A stretch of 64,000 nt of DNA from Thermicanus aegyptius DSM 12793. Its GTDB lineage: Bacteria > Bacillota > Bacilli > Thermicanales > Thermicanaceae. Below the pieces are notes generated by a model that searched no databases, was not told the DNA's origin, and saw nothing but the letters and a program-made list of their open reading frames with translations. Each line of letters begins with the position of its first letter. Positions within the stretch are counted from its first letter, which is position 1. This document shows positions 15,582 through 23,064 of the stretch, in pieces. The stretch spans positions 955,873 through 1,019,872 of the forward strand of contig NZ_KI783301.1 in the NCBI RefSeq assembly GCF_000510645.1. Reading direction: 5' to 3'. A program made the translations under genes and the position numbers.

Positions 15582-17396
15582 GTGGAGCGTGCAAAGCGGA
15601 AGAGACTTCCGAAACGGGAGGAATTGGAGGAAAAATATACGTGGGATTTAACCAGGATTTTTCCCAGTATCGAGGCGTGGGAGGATGCATTTAAGGAAGT
15701 GAAGGCTTCCTTGCCGGAGGTGGAGAAATTTAAAGGGAGACTGGGGGAAAGCGCCGGGAATCTCTTGGCGGCACTCCGGTTTCAAGATGAGATTTCGAAC
15801 AAGATGGGGAAGGTTTATACCTATGCCCATCTGAAACATGATGAGGATACGGGAAATTCGACGTTTCAGGATTTGTACGATCGGGCGGTCAGTCTCGATA
15901 TTGAATTGATGAGCGCCTTTTCCTTCCTCATTCCTGAGATTTTGGCGATTCCCGGTGAGCGGCTGGAAGAATTTTTACAAGCGGAAGAGGAACTTCGGCT
16001 TTATCGTCATTATCTGGATGATTTGAGCCGCCGTCGCACCCATACCCTCTCCCCGAACGAAGAATATATTCTGGCTCAGGTGAAGGAATTGGCCAACTCC
16101 CCGAGCAACATCTTTTCTATGCTGAACAATGCGGACCTCACCTTTCCCATGATTCATGATGAGGAAGGAGAAGAGGTGGAGTTGACAAAAGGACGTTATA
16201 TCCAGTTTTTGCAATCGAAGGATCGTCGTGTTCGCGAGGAGGCGTTTAAAACCCTTTATGAAACCTATGGAAAATTTAAGAATACGTGGGCGGCAGCCAT
16301 CCAAGGGGAGGTGAAGAAGAATATCTTCTTTGCCCGGGTTCGTAAGTTCCCCTCCGCTTTGGAGGCTTCCCTCCATCGAGACCATGTCCCCAAAGAGGTG
16401 TATGAGAACCTCATCGAGACGGTTCATCGAAATCTGGATCAGATGTACCGCTATGTGGCTCTTCGTAAGAAGTTTTTAGGTGTTGAAGAACTCCATATGT
16501 ATGATCTTTATGTTCCGATGGTGAAAGAGGTGGAGATGCGCTATTCCTTTGATGAGGCCGTCGATACGGTTCTAAAGGGATTAGCGCCCCTCGGAGAGGA
16601 ATATCTTCACCTCTTGCAAGAAGGAATCAAGTCCCGCTGGATCGATGTTTATGAGAATCAGGGCAAGCGCGCCGGCGCCTATTCGTCGGGAACGTACGGA
16701 ACCCCTCCTTATATTCTCTTAAATTACCAGGACGATCTGGAAAGTCTCTTTACCTTATCCCATGAATTGGGCCATTCGATGCATTCCTACTACTCCAGGA
16801 AATACCAGCCTTATATTTATGCCCGCTATTCCATCTTTGTGGCGGAGGTAGCCTCTACCTTAAATGAGGCGCTGATGAATCATTATCTTCTCCAGCGGAC
16901 GAAGAACAAGCGGGAGAGGATGTACCTGATTAACCACCATCTGGAGGACTTCAGGACGACGGTTTTTCGTCAGACCATGTTCGCTGAATTTGAGAAGTGG
17001 ATCCATGAGCAGGTAGAACGGGGAGAAGCCTTAAATCAGGAGAAGCTTTCCCGGTATTATTATGATTTGAATCGGAAATATTTCGGCGACGACATCGTGG
17101 TGGATCGGGAGATCGCCTATGAATGGACGAGAATCCCTCACTTTTACTATAATTTTTATGTTTATAAGTATGCGACGGGCTTCTCTGCGGCGACCACCCT
17201 CTCCCAGATGATTCTGCAAGAGGGAAAACCTGCCGTTGACCGCTATATCCAATTTCTCAAAATGGGAGGATCCGATTATCCGTTAAACGAGCTGAAAGAA
17301 GCGGGGGTCGACATGACGTCCCCCGAACCGATACAGAAAGCCCTGGATCTTTTTAAAAACCTGCTGGACCAATTGGAACAGCTCCTGGAGGAGTAG
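15582..17396 (+). CDS. pepF: oligoendopeptidase F
   Basis: Zinc metallopeptidase of family M3 that cleaves short peptides in the cytoplasm. The 604-residue protein carries the HEXXH motif in LSHELGHSMHSYYS, with the third ligand Glu in ASTLNEALMNHYLL. The N-terminal PepF domain begins YTWDLTRIFPSIEAWEDAF. The GTG at 15582 is chosen because AAGGAGG (15564-15570) lies 11 bases upstream; the TTG at 15546 has no ribosome site. In related Bacilli such enzymes can also act on signal peptides or peptide pheromones, but nothing here shows that. It is convergent with yggT and shares its terminator hairpin. Confidence 0.94.
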   Translation: MERAKRKRLPKREELEEKYTWDLTRIFPSIEAWEDAFKEVKASLPEVEKFKGRLGESAGNLLAALRFQDEISNKMGKVYTYAHLKHDEDTGNSTFQDLYDRAVSLDIELMSAFSFLIPEILAIPGERLEEFLQAEEELRLYRHYLDDLSRRRTHTLSPNEEYILAQVKELANSPSNIFSMLNNADLTFPMIHDEEGEEVELTKGRYIQFLQSKDRRVREEAFKTLYETYGKFKNTWAAAIQGEVKKNIFFARVRKFPSALEASLHRDHVPKEVYENLIETVHRNLDQMYRYVALRKKFLGVEELHMYDLYVPMVKEVEMRYSFDEAVDTVLKGLAPLGEEYLHLLQEGIKSRWIDVYENQGKRAGAYSSGTYGTPPYILLNYQDDLESLFTLSHELGHSMHSYYSRKYQPYIYARYSIFVAEVASTLNEALMNHYLLQRTKNKRERMYLINHHLEDFRTTVFRQTMFAEFEKWIHEQVERGEALNQEKLSRYYYDLNRKYFGDDIVVDREIAYEWTRIPHFYYNFYVYKYATGFSAATTLSQMILQEGKPAVDRYIQFLKMGGSDYPLNELKEAGVDMTSPEPIQKALDLFKNLLDQLEQLLEE

Positions 17397-17402
17397 AATG
17401 GT

Positions 17403-17441
17403 TAAGCAACCCCCGCCACATCCTGTGACGGGGGTTGCTTA
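17403..17441. terminator. long bidirectional hairpin between pepF and yggT
   Basis: TAAGCAACCCCCG (17403-17415) is perfectly complementary to CGGGGGTTGCTTA (17429-17441), and after one mismatch CACA and TGTG extend the stem. It begins seven bases after the pepF stop and reaches the yggT stop codon. No T-run follows on either side, so it may protect 3' ends rather than terminate by itself. Confidence 0.65.
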
Positions 17442-17720
17442 CGGAAGAATCCAAGATAAGATGGTAGCTAGACCTTGATAACCAAATGGATAAATAATAT
17501 ATTGGTACAGAAGGATGGCGAAAATAGGGGAAATATCGATCATGCCGATCGGTGGAATAAAACGGAAGAGACTTAAGTAAGGCTCCACCAGGTTCCCTAC
17601 CCACTGCCCGATTGCAGAATCACGCAGAGGGGGAATCCAAGAGGAGAGGATCCAAAAAATGATGGCAAAAAGGTAAGCTTCAAAGAGATATTGCGCGATG
17701 GTTAAAATGACGGCAGCCAT
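17439..17720 (-). CDS. yggT: YggT family membrane protein
   Basis: A 93-residue integral membrane protein with two YggT segments: a first hydrophobic helix (MAAVILTIAQYLFEAYLFAIIFWILSSW), a loop with the family's DPYLxxFRxxIPP-like pattern (VEPYLSLFRFIPPIGMIDISP), and a second helix (IFAILLYQYII). In Bacilli the family member YlmG lies in the division cluster and is linked to cell division or envelope work; here it stands alone. ATG at 17720 is preferred because AGAGGTG lies just upstream; an in-frame ATG at 17741 would add seven residues. Confidence 0.85.
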   Translation of the reverse strand: MAAVILTIAQYLFEAYLFAIIFWILSSWIPPLRDSAIGQWVGNLVEPYLSLFRFIPPIGMIDISPIFAILLYQYIIYPFGYQGLATILSWILP

Positions 17721-17814
17721 AAGACACCTCTTTTTAGTCATACAGATTAAACAGCCTTTTGTTTCCCTATTATACCATAGAATCGGCAGGGTGAAAGATG
17801 AAGTGGTTAAGTTC

Positions 17815-18498
17815 ATGAGTCAAGGGACAAGTAAAGATGCGATTTTGGTTACCGGAGGAGATCGGGAGATCGGCCAGTATAAAAAGGTGAAGGAGGCTTT
17901 TTCTCCTGCCCCTTATGTGATTGGGGTGGATGCGGGAGCCTTGTGGCTCTACGAAGCGGGGGAGAGGATCGACCTGGCGGTGGGCGATTTTGACTCCATC
18001 GGTGAAAAGGGATTTAGGCGTCTGCGCGAGGGAGGAGTCTCCGTCCTTCCTTTTCCCCCGGAGAAGGACTTTACGGATACGGAACTTGCCCTCGATCAGG
18101 CTTTGAGAGCGGGGGCTAAGCGCCTTCTCATTTATGCAGGATTGGGGACCCGTTTTGATCACAGCCTGGCAAATGTTCACCTTCTTTATCGGTGCAGGAT
18201 GGAGGGGGTAGAGGCTACCATCGTCGATCGCTGGAACCGGATCCACCTCATTAACGATGGGACCGATGTAAAGAGGGAATATCCTTTTCTCTCCCTTATT
18301 CCTTTTAGCGAGAAGGTGGAGGGGGTAACGCTCACCGGCTTTAAATACCCCCTCACGAATGCGACGCTGGTCTGGGGAAAGGGAATCGGCATCAGCAACG
18401 AGCTGATTGCCGATCACGGAGAGATTCGGTTAGCGAGAGGTTGGCTCCTCGTCATTGAGTCCCAAGACCAAGAGATCGATGAACCGTTCTCTTCTTAA
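17815..18498 (+). CDS. thiamine pyrophosphokinase
   Basis: Transfers pyrophosphate from ATP to thiamine to give thiamine diphosphate. The 227-residue protein shows the catalytic domain with VIGVDAGALWLYEAG, the key DFDSI in LAVGDFDSIGEKG, PPEKDFTDTELAL and the GLGTRFDHSLANVHLL motif. The C-terminal thiamine-binding beta domain follows (GVTLTGFKYPLTNATLVWGKGIGISNEL). The start is uncertain: ATG 17815 lacks a strong ribosome site, and in-frame GTGs at 17791 and 17803 sit behind a weaker purine run. It is divergent from yggT, and its end lies 17 bp from the convergent pseudouridine synthase gene. Confidence 0.9.
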   Translation: MSQGTSKDAILVTGGDREIGQYKKVKEAFSPAPYVIGVDAGALWLYEAGERIDLAVGDFDSIGEKGFRRLREGGVSVLPFPPEKDFTDTELALDQALRAGAKRLLIYAGLGTRFDHSLANVHLLYRCRMEGVEATIVDRWNRIHLINDGTDVKREYPFLSLIPFSEKVEGVTLTGFKYPLTNATLVWGKGIGISNELIADHGEIRLARGWLLVIESQDQEIDEPFSS

Positions 18499-18515
18499 GC
18501 ATTCTATCTTAATGA

Positions 18516-19241
18516 TTAGGAAGAATCTGCATCGGTGGAGCGGTCCGCCTCTAATCGGGACAGAATCGGGCGAAAAAGATCCCAAGGATGTAGGAGAGGC
18601 GGAAGGGAAGTTAAGGTGATCATCTCCTTGTTCGTAGGATGAAGAAAGGAAAGCCGGTAAGACCAGAGAGCGAGCCATTCCCCAGGCTTGTTTACTTTTG
18701 CTCCATATTTTTGATCCCCATAAAGGGGCGTTCCCATGGCCGCCATCTGTACCCGAATCTGATGGGGACGTCCTGTTATTAAGTGTACTCGTAGGAGGGA
18801 AAACCCATCCCTTTGATCGAGGACCTCATATTCCAAAATCGCCTCCTTTGCCTGCTTTACGGTGGAAGGGACGACGGAAACGGTGTTGGTTCGCTCATCT
18901 TTCAACAGGTGGTGAATGAGCCGGCCTTTCGGCTGGACTAAACTTCCACGGATGACGGCAAGGTATTCTTTCTGAAATTGATGAGTTCTGATCGATTCGG
19001 AGAGGCGGGAGGCGGCTTTTGAGGTTTTAGCGAAGATCATGCTTCCCCCCACCGGCCGATCGAGACGATGGACCAAGCCCAAAAATACATTTCCAGGCTT
19101 GTGGTATCTCTTTTTTAGATCTTCTTTTAACAGGGTGAGGAGGTCAGGATCGCCGCTTTCATCCCCTTGAGAAGGAATATTGATCGGTTTTACGACTCCC
19201 AGGAGGTGATTATCTTCGTAGAGGATTGTGATCTCCACCAC
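18516..19241 (-). CDS. RluA-family pseudouridine synthase
   Basis: Isomerises specific uridines to pseudouridine in rRNA or tRNA. The 241-residue protein lacks an S4 domain and consists of the catalytic core, with catalytic Asp in GLVHRLDRPVGGSMIFAKT, the ARLSE-type segment KAASRLSESI, and the LITGRPHQIRVQMAAMGTPLYGDQKYG motif. Its GTG start directly abuts the TAG stop of the methyltransferase gene upstream, so the two are an operon and translationally linked, an rRNA or tRNA modification pair. The exact target base is not predictable. It is close to the short YjbO/YlyB-like members. Confidence 0.9.
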   Translation of the reverse strand: MVEITILYEDNHLLGVVKPINIPSQGDESGDPDLLTLLKEDLKKRYHKPGNVFLGLVHRLDRPVGGSMIFAKTSKAASRLSESIRTHQFQKEYLAVIRGSLVQPKGRLIHHLLKDERTNTVSVVPSTVKQAKEAILEYEVLDQRDGFSLLRVHLITGRPHQIRVQMAAMGTPLYGDQKYGAKVNKPGEWLALWSYRLSFLHPTNKEMITLTSLPPLLHPWDLFRPILSRLEADRSTDADSS

Positions 19242-20114
19242 CTACACCTCTTCTTCCCAACGGGCCAGAATTCCGGCAGGGAGGACGAGGCGGGAGGCCT
19301 GAATGGGTAAGCCGATCTCCCCGCTGGTGATTTTTCCCCCATAGCGCATCGTCATCGTAAGCGTGAGGATGTTTTTAAGGACGGTGGGACTTAACCCCGT
19401 CGTGTAGGAATTGATGAGGAAGAAGAGGGGTTCATCGGATAAGATCTCCATACAGCTTAGAATGAATGGATAAAGATTCTCCTCCAACTTCCACATCTCT
19501 CCCTTGGGTCCCCTTCCATAGGAGGGAGGATCCATGATGATGGCGTCATATTTTCTCCCTCTCCTTATTTCCCGCTGTACGAATTTAAAGACATCGTCGA
19601 CAATAAACCGGACCGGCTTTTCCTCAAGGCCGGATAAGCGGAGATTCTCTTTTGCCCACCCAACCATCCCTTTGGCTGCGTCCACATGAACGACCTCGGC
19701 TCCGGCGTAAGCGGCGGCCAAGGTAGCCCCTCCGGTATAGGCGAAGAGATTCAGCACATGGATCGGTCGATTCGCCTTTCTAATTTTTTCGATGATCCAG
19801 TCCCAGTTGGCCGCCTGCTCCGGGAAGAGACCGGTATGTTTAAAATTGGTGGGCCGAATGTAAAAACGCATCTCCCCATAGGAAATGGTCCAACGTTCGG
19901 GGAGCCGTTTGCGAAACTCCCAGTGGCCCCCTCCTGTTTCGCTTCGGATATAATGAGCATCCGCCTTCTTCCACTTATTCGTTTCTTGTTCTAATGGCCA
20001 GATGATCTGTGGATCAGGACGGCGCAGGAGGACATCCCCCCACCTCTCTAAACGTTCCCCTGATCCCGTGTCGATCAGTTCATAATCCTTCCATTGATCC
20101 GCAATAAAAAGCAT
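19242..20114 (-). CDS. class I SAM-dependent methyltransferase (RlmI-like)
   Basis: A 290-residue methyltransferase. Motif I is VLNLFAYTGGATLAAAYAGA, the acidic residue ending strand 2 is in VVHVDAAKG, and motif IV is AIIMDPPSYGRG, the DPPxY pattern seen in RlmI/RlmL-type RNA base methyltransferases. The N-terminal part (RLERWGDVLLRRPDPQIIWP) is family-specific but lacks a PUA domain. Its coupling to a pseudouridine synthase supports an RNA target. The gene is divergent from the YjcZ array, with a 164-bp gap. Confidence 0.85.
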   Translation of the reverse strand: MLFIADQWKDYELIDTGSGERLERWGDVLLRRPDPQIIWPLEQETNKWKKADAHYIRSETGGGHWEFRKRLPERWTISYGEMRFYIRPTNFKHTGLFPEQAANWDWIIEKIRKANRPIHVLNLFAYTGGATLAAAYAGAEVVHVDAAKGMVGWAKENLRLSGLEEKPVRFIVDDVFKFVQREIRRGRKYDAIIMDPPSYGRGPKGEMWKLEENLYPFILSCMEILSDEPLFFLINSYTTGLSPTVLKNILTLTMTMRYGGKITSGEIGLPIQASRLVLPAGILARWEEEV

Positions 20115-20241
20115 CTTAATCCTCCACTCTTCCTAGCCCTCTTCTCAAACGGTTACCACTTTAGTATAACACGCTTTCCTTTCTCAACCACCCATTTTTT
20201 TATATATCGGACATTCACCGCTGCTGTGAGGACATGAAAAG

Positions 20242-20250
20242 CATAATGTA
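20242..20250 (+). promoter_or_regulatory. sporulation-type -10 motif before the YjcZ array
   Basis: CATAATGTA matches the sigma-K/sigma-E -10 pattern CATAnnnTA, 28 bp upstream of the first mini-gene. The -35 side is not convincing, so control by a mother-cell sigma factor is inference. Confidence 0.4.
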
Positions 20251-20278
20251 GAGTAGCTAAGGGAAAGGGGGTGAGCCG

Positions 20279-20401
20279 ATGGCAGTCGTAGCACCTGGAG
20301 TAGACGGAGGTTACTATGGTGGGGCCGGCTTTTTCGCCTTTGCGATTGTGATCTATGTATTGCTGGTCATCATTCTCCGTGCAGGATTCTGGGGTTATTA
20401 A
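20279..20401 (+). CDS. YjcZ-like tiny membrane protein 1
   Basis: Forty residues: a Gly/Val-rich head (MAVVAPGVDGGYYGG) and the family's fixed hydrophobic core FFAFAIVIYVLLVIILRAGF. This is the YjcZ/tiny-TM family found in spore-forming Bacilli and linked to sporulation; molecular function is unknown. A strong ribosome site (GGAAAGGGGGTGA) precedes ATG 20279. It is too short for routine ORF calling but belongs to a run of seven paralogues. Confidence 0.85.
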   Translation: MAVVAPGVDGGYYGGAGFFAFAIVIYVLLVIILRAGFWGY

Positions 20402-20494
20402 TAGACCCGGCCGGGGTTAACGGATGAGGTTAACTACCGGGACACTCCCTCGGCAAAGTAAAGCGAATATTGCTAAGACTGGCACCGGGTAAGG

Positions 20495-20572
20495 ATGGGT
20501 GGAAATTTCTTTGCCATTGCACTCGTCATCTATATCCTGTTGGTCATTATCCTGACTTCAGGATGGTTCTAA
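20495..20572 (+). CDS. YjcZ-like tiny membrane protein 2 (shortest copy)
   Basis: Only 25 residues: MGGNFFAIALVIYILLVIIL then TSGWF. It keeps the hydrophobic core but diverges from FAFAIVIYVLL, and an in-frame stop at 20474 blocks any longer N-terminus. AAGG directly abuts the ATG, so the ribosome site is poor. It may be a degenerating copy of the array or expressed by coupling. Confidence 0.6.
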   Translation: MGGNFFAIALVIYILLVIILTSGWF

Positions 20573-20613
20573 GGGAAAAGAGCATATAGTTCTGGGAAAG
20601 GAGGTTTTTTCAG

Positions 20614-20748
20614 ATGGCTTTTGCAGCAGCTCAGGCAGGCGCAGGGGGCGTTGGATACGGCGGCGGATATAACTTCTTCGCCTTCGCCATCGTCATCTAT
20701 GTTCTTCTGGTGATTATCCTTCGCACCGGTTTCTTTGGAGGGTATTAA
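20614..20748 (+). CDS. YjcZ-like tiny membrane protein 3
   Basis: Forty-four residues with an Ala/Gly head (MAFAAAQAGAGGVGYGGGYN) and the core FFAFAIVIYVLLVIILRTGF, ending FGGY. GGAAAGGAGG lies upstream at good spacing. CATATAGTT at 20583-20591 is close to the CATAnnnTA sporulation -10. A strong terminator follows, so copies 1-3 may form one transcript. Confidence 0.87.
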   Translation: MAFAAAQAGAGGVGYGGGYNFFAFAIVIYVLLVIILRTGFFGGY

Positions 20749-20759
20749 TCTTTAGAGCC

Positions 20760-20803
20760 CGATAAGCTGCCGATCCTTTGGATGGGCAGCTTATTGCTTT
20801 TTT
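20760..20803 (+). terminator. Rho-independent terminator inside the YjcZ array
   Basis: ATAAGCTGCC (20762-20771) pairs with GGCAGCTTAT (20785-20794); GATCC and GGAT extend the stem inward. A run of T residues follows at 20798-20803. Confidence 0.88.
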
Positions 20804-20856
20804 CGCCTATTTTACCTATATTTAGGTATTCGTACAACCCACATAAGGCTTCAATA

Positions 20857-20865
20857 CATATGGTA
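20857..20865 (+). promoter_or_regulatory. sporulation-type -10 motif before YjcZ copy 4
   Basis: CATATGGTA fits CATAnnnTA exactly, about 31 bp upstream of the GTG start and just after a terminator, where a new promoter is needed. Candidate AC-type -35 elements occur at 20837-20842, with imperfect spacing. Confidence 0.45.
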
Positions 20866-20896
20866 GAGTGAGTACAGATGATGGAGGTGAAAAGCC

Positions 20897-20995
20897 GTGC
20901 ATGAAGCTGCCGTCGGCGGATACAATTGGTTCGCTTTTGCCATCGTCATCTACGTCCTCCTCGTTATCATCTTGAATGCTGGCTTTGTGTATTAG
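20897..20995 (+). CDS. YjcZ-like tiny membrane protein 4
   Basis: Thirty-two residues from GTG 20897: head MHEAAVGGYN, core WFAFAIVIYVLLVIILNAGF, tail VY. GGAGGTG at 20884-20890 gives a good ribosome site. It begins the second half of the array, after the internal terminator. Confidence 0.85.
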   Translation: MHEAAVGGYNWFAFAIVIYVLLVIILNAGFVY

Positions 20996-21042
20996 AGACC
21001 CTCTCCCTTATTCGAGTCGCTGTTCCGAGGAGGTGACGAACC

Positions 21043-21174
21043 ATGGCATATGCATATGCAGGGGCAAATACCGGCTATCCATATGGGGTTGAAGGCGGAT
21101 GGTTTGCTTTCGCCGTCGTCATCTATGTCCTCCTTGTCATCATTTTAAAAGCCGGCTTCTTTGGACCTGCTTAA
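21043..21174 (+). CDS. YjcZ-like tiny membrane protein 5
   Basis: Forty-three residues: MAYAYAGANTGYPYGVEGGW, then the core FAFAVVIYVLLVIILKAGF and tail FGPA. GAGGAGGTGA precedes ATG 21043. The Lys after the hydrophobic core, instead of Arg, groups it with copies 6 and 7. Confidence 0.87.
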   Translation: MAYAYAGANTGYPYGVEGGWFAFAVVIYVLLVIILKAGFFGPA

Positions 21175-21213
21175 ATCGCGGTGTCTTAATTTCATAAGAA
21201 AGGAGGGATAGGT

Positions 21214-21360
21214 ATGGCAAACGCATATGCTGCTGCCGGTGCCGGAGCTGGGGCTCCGGTGGTAGGAGGCGGATACAACTGGTTCGCTTTCGCCATCGTG
21301 ATTTATGTTCTTTTGGTGATCATCCTGAAAGCCGGCCTCTTCGGACCTGTCGTTTACTAA
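21214..21360 (+). CDS. YjcZ-like tiny membrane protein 6
   Basis: Forty-eight residues, the longest copy: an Ala/Gly-rich head (MANAYAAAGAGAGAPVVGGG), the core WFAFAIVIYVLLVIILKAGL and tail FGPVVY. AAAGGAGGGATAGGT precedes ATG 21214. Head sequences vary among copies while the core is nearly fixed, which suggests that the membrane segment is the selected part. Confidence 0.88.
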   Translation: MANAYAAAGAGAGAPVVGGGYNWFAFAIVIYVLLVIILKAGLFGPVVY

Positions 21361-21400
21361 GAAGGAATAAGAGGGAAGCGGGGAAGAGGGGGTGACGGAT

Positions 21401-21514
21401 ATGTCCAATGTTGCGGCGCCTTATACCGGGGTTAGCTTTTTTGCCTTTGCGATTGTGATCTATGTTCTTTTGGTCATCATTTTAAAAGCCGGTCTGTTTG
21501 GACCTCTCTATTAG
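21401..21514 (+). CDS. YjcZ-like tiny membrane protein 7
   Basis: Thirty-seven residues: MSNVAAPYTGVS, core FFAFAIVIYVLLVIILKAGL, tail FGPLY. AAGAGGGGGTGA lies upstream of ATG 21401. It is the last of the seven paralogues; a strong terminator lies 84 bp downstream. Confidence 0.88.
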   Translation: MSNVAAPYTGVSFFAFAIVIYVLLVIILKAGLFGPLY

Positions 21515-21597
21515 GACCTGCTTAAAGCGGTTTATCGATTATGGTGTAAATAGGGCGTAAGGGGCCAAGGGAAGAGTTTGCCGAGGGTATCATTTTG

Positions 21598-21638
21598 AGG
21601 CGGGAGAACCTTGAATGGTTCGCCGCCTTTATTTTTTT
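21598..21638 (+). terminator. Rho-independent terminator ending the YjcZ array
   Basis: AGGCGG (21598-21603) pairs with CCGCCT (21623-21628) and AACC with GGTT inside, followed by ATTTTTTT. Confidence 0.85.
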
Positions 21639-21683
21639 GTTTAACCAGAGAAATGGGAGGATATCTTATGGAGGATGAGGTTT

Positions 21684-21770
21684 ATGCCAATTAATACAAT
21701 AAATGGGCTGGAAAGGAGAGAAGTGGCTGCGCTTATGATCGGACATCCAGACTTGCCGCGCCTTGATTGA
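21684..21770 (+). CDS. 28-codon upstream ORF coupled to nagZ
   Basis: ATG 21684, behind GGATGAGG, opens a 28-codon frame (MPINTINGLERREVAALMIG then HPDLPRLD). Its TGA at 21768-21770 overlaps the TTG start of nagZ (21767-21769). nagZ itself has no ribosome site, so coupled translation through this ORF is likely. No match to a known peptide is recognised; it may act only as a translational leader. Confidence 0.45.
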   Translation: MPINTINGLERREVAALMIGHPDLPRLD

Positions 21771-23032
21771 AAAAGTGGCGCTTATTCATCCTTCTCTTTC
21801 TCATCCCCTGCTTACCGATCGGGGCGTTTTCCGCTCCATCTGAGGGTGGTCAAACCCCCCCCTCTCCCAACCAACTCTTCCCTTCAGGTTTCTTTCCCCC
21901 TTCTTCATTGGAGACTGATTCCATCAAGAGGCGGATAGGAACAATGAGCCTTGAAGAAAAGATCGGTCAACTTCTGCTGGTGGGAATCGAAGGAACTGAA
22001 GTGGATGAAAAGACGAGGGATTTGCTCGGGAAATACCATGTGGGAGGATTCATCCTTTACGAACGCAATGTAAAGGGGGCTGAGCAGCTTCTTGCGTTAT
22101 TAAACCGATTGAAAGCACTGAACCACATGGAGAACGGAGAAAAGGCGATTCCCCTCTTTCTGTCCGTCGACGAGGAGGGAGGCAAGATTAGCCGAATGCC
22201 GAAAGAATTTACCCCTCTTCCTGCCAACCGGAAAATCGGGATGATAAATCGAGTAGATTTCTCTTACAAAATCGGAAGGATCATTGCCAAGGTGCTTTCC
22301 TCCTTCGGGTATAATATGGATTTTGCTCCTGTCTTAGACATAAACAGCAATCCGAAAAATCCCGTCATCGGTGATCGTTCCTTTGGAGATCAGGTAAAGG
22401 TGGTCACCACTCTCGGGGTAAAAACGATGGAGGGGATTCAGGCGGGAAAGGTGATCCCGGTGGTGAAGCACTTCCCCGGGCATGGCGATACCTCGGTTGA
22501 TTCCCACGACGAACTTCCCAGGGTTGGGAAAAGCCTTGAAGAATTAAAGACGTTTGAACTGCTGCCGTTTAAGAGGGCGATGGAGAATAAAGCGGATGCG
22601 GTGATGGTCTCCCACATTCTCTTGCCTGAGATTGATCCCGATTATCCTTCTTCCATGTCGAAAAAGGTGATTTTTCATCTTTTACGTCAAGCGCTCCATT
22701 TTGAAGGGGTGGTGATCACAGATGATATGACGATGGGGGCCATCGTAAAAAATTTTCCCATCGAAAAAGCGGCGGTTCAAGCTGTTTTAGCCGGAAGTGA
22801 TTTGATCCTGGTAGCCCATGGGCATAAGGAAGAGGTTAAGGTTTATGAAGCGTTAAAAAAGGCGGTAGAAGCGGGCATCCTATCCATTGAGCGGGTAGAT
22901 GAAAGCCTCTATCGCATTTTATCACTAAAAGAAAAATATCAACTCCGAGACTCTCCTATATCCCAAGTGGATGTGGATGGCATCAATCGGGAGATACAAA
23001 ACCTGCTGAAAAAATATCTTCCTTCCCCTTGA
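21767..23032 (+). CDS. nagZ: glycoside hydrolase family 3 beta-N-acetylhexosaminidase
   Basis: Removes N-acetylglucosamine from muropeptides during cell-wall turnover. The 421-residue protein has an N-terminal signal peptide (KKWRLFILLFLIPCLPIGAFS), so it is exported, as in Bacillus NagZ/YbbD. The catalytic domain shows IGQLLLVGIEG, SVDEEGGKISRMP, NMDFAPVLDIN and the hallmark KHFPGHGDTSVDSHDELP loop carrying the acid/base His-Asp dyad; the nucleophile Asp is in VVITDDMTMGAI. The C-terminal second domain of long Bacillus forms is absent. The start is a TTG with no visible ribosome site, overlapping the stop of a 28-codon ORF. It is followed by the T-box of proBA. Confidence 0.92.
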   Translation: MKKWRLFILLFLIPCLPIGAFSAPSEGGQTPPSPNQLFPSGFFPPSSLETDSIKRRIGTMSLEEKIGQLLLVGIEGTEVDEKTRDLLGKYHVGGFILYERNVKGAEQLLALLNRLKALNHMENGEKAIPLFLSVDEEGGKISRMPKEFTPLPANRKIGMINRVDFSYKIGRIIAKVLSSFGYNMDFAPVLDINSNPKNPVIGDRSFGDQVKVVTTLGVKTMEGIQAGKVIPVVKHFPGHGDTSVDSHDELPRVGKSLEELKTFELLPFKRAMENKADAVMVSHILLPEIDPDYPSSMSKKVIFHLLRQALHFEGVVITDDMTMGAIVKNFPIEKAAVQAVLAGSDLILVAHGHKEEVKVYEALKKAVEAGILSIERVDESLYRILSLKEKYQLRDSPISQVDVDGINREIQNLLKKYLPSP

Positions 23033-23061
23033 CATCCCCTTGGCCAGGGGATATATATAAT
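23029..23061 (+). promoter_or_regulatory. sigma-A promoter of the proBA T-box transcript
   Basis: TTGACA at 23029-23034 overlaps the nagZ stop codon. TATATA at 23052-23057 lies 17 bp downstream, with an overlapping TATAAT at 23056-23061. The spacer holds a CCCCT/AGGGG near-palindrome (23036-23050) of unknown meaning. Confidence 0.75.
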
Positions 23062-23064
23062 AGC

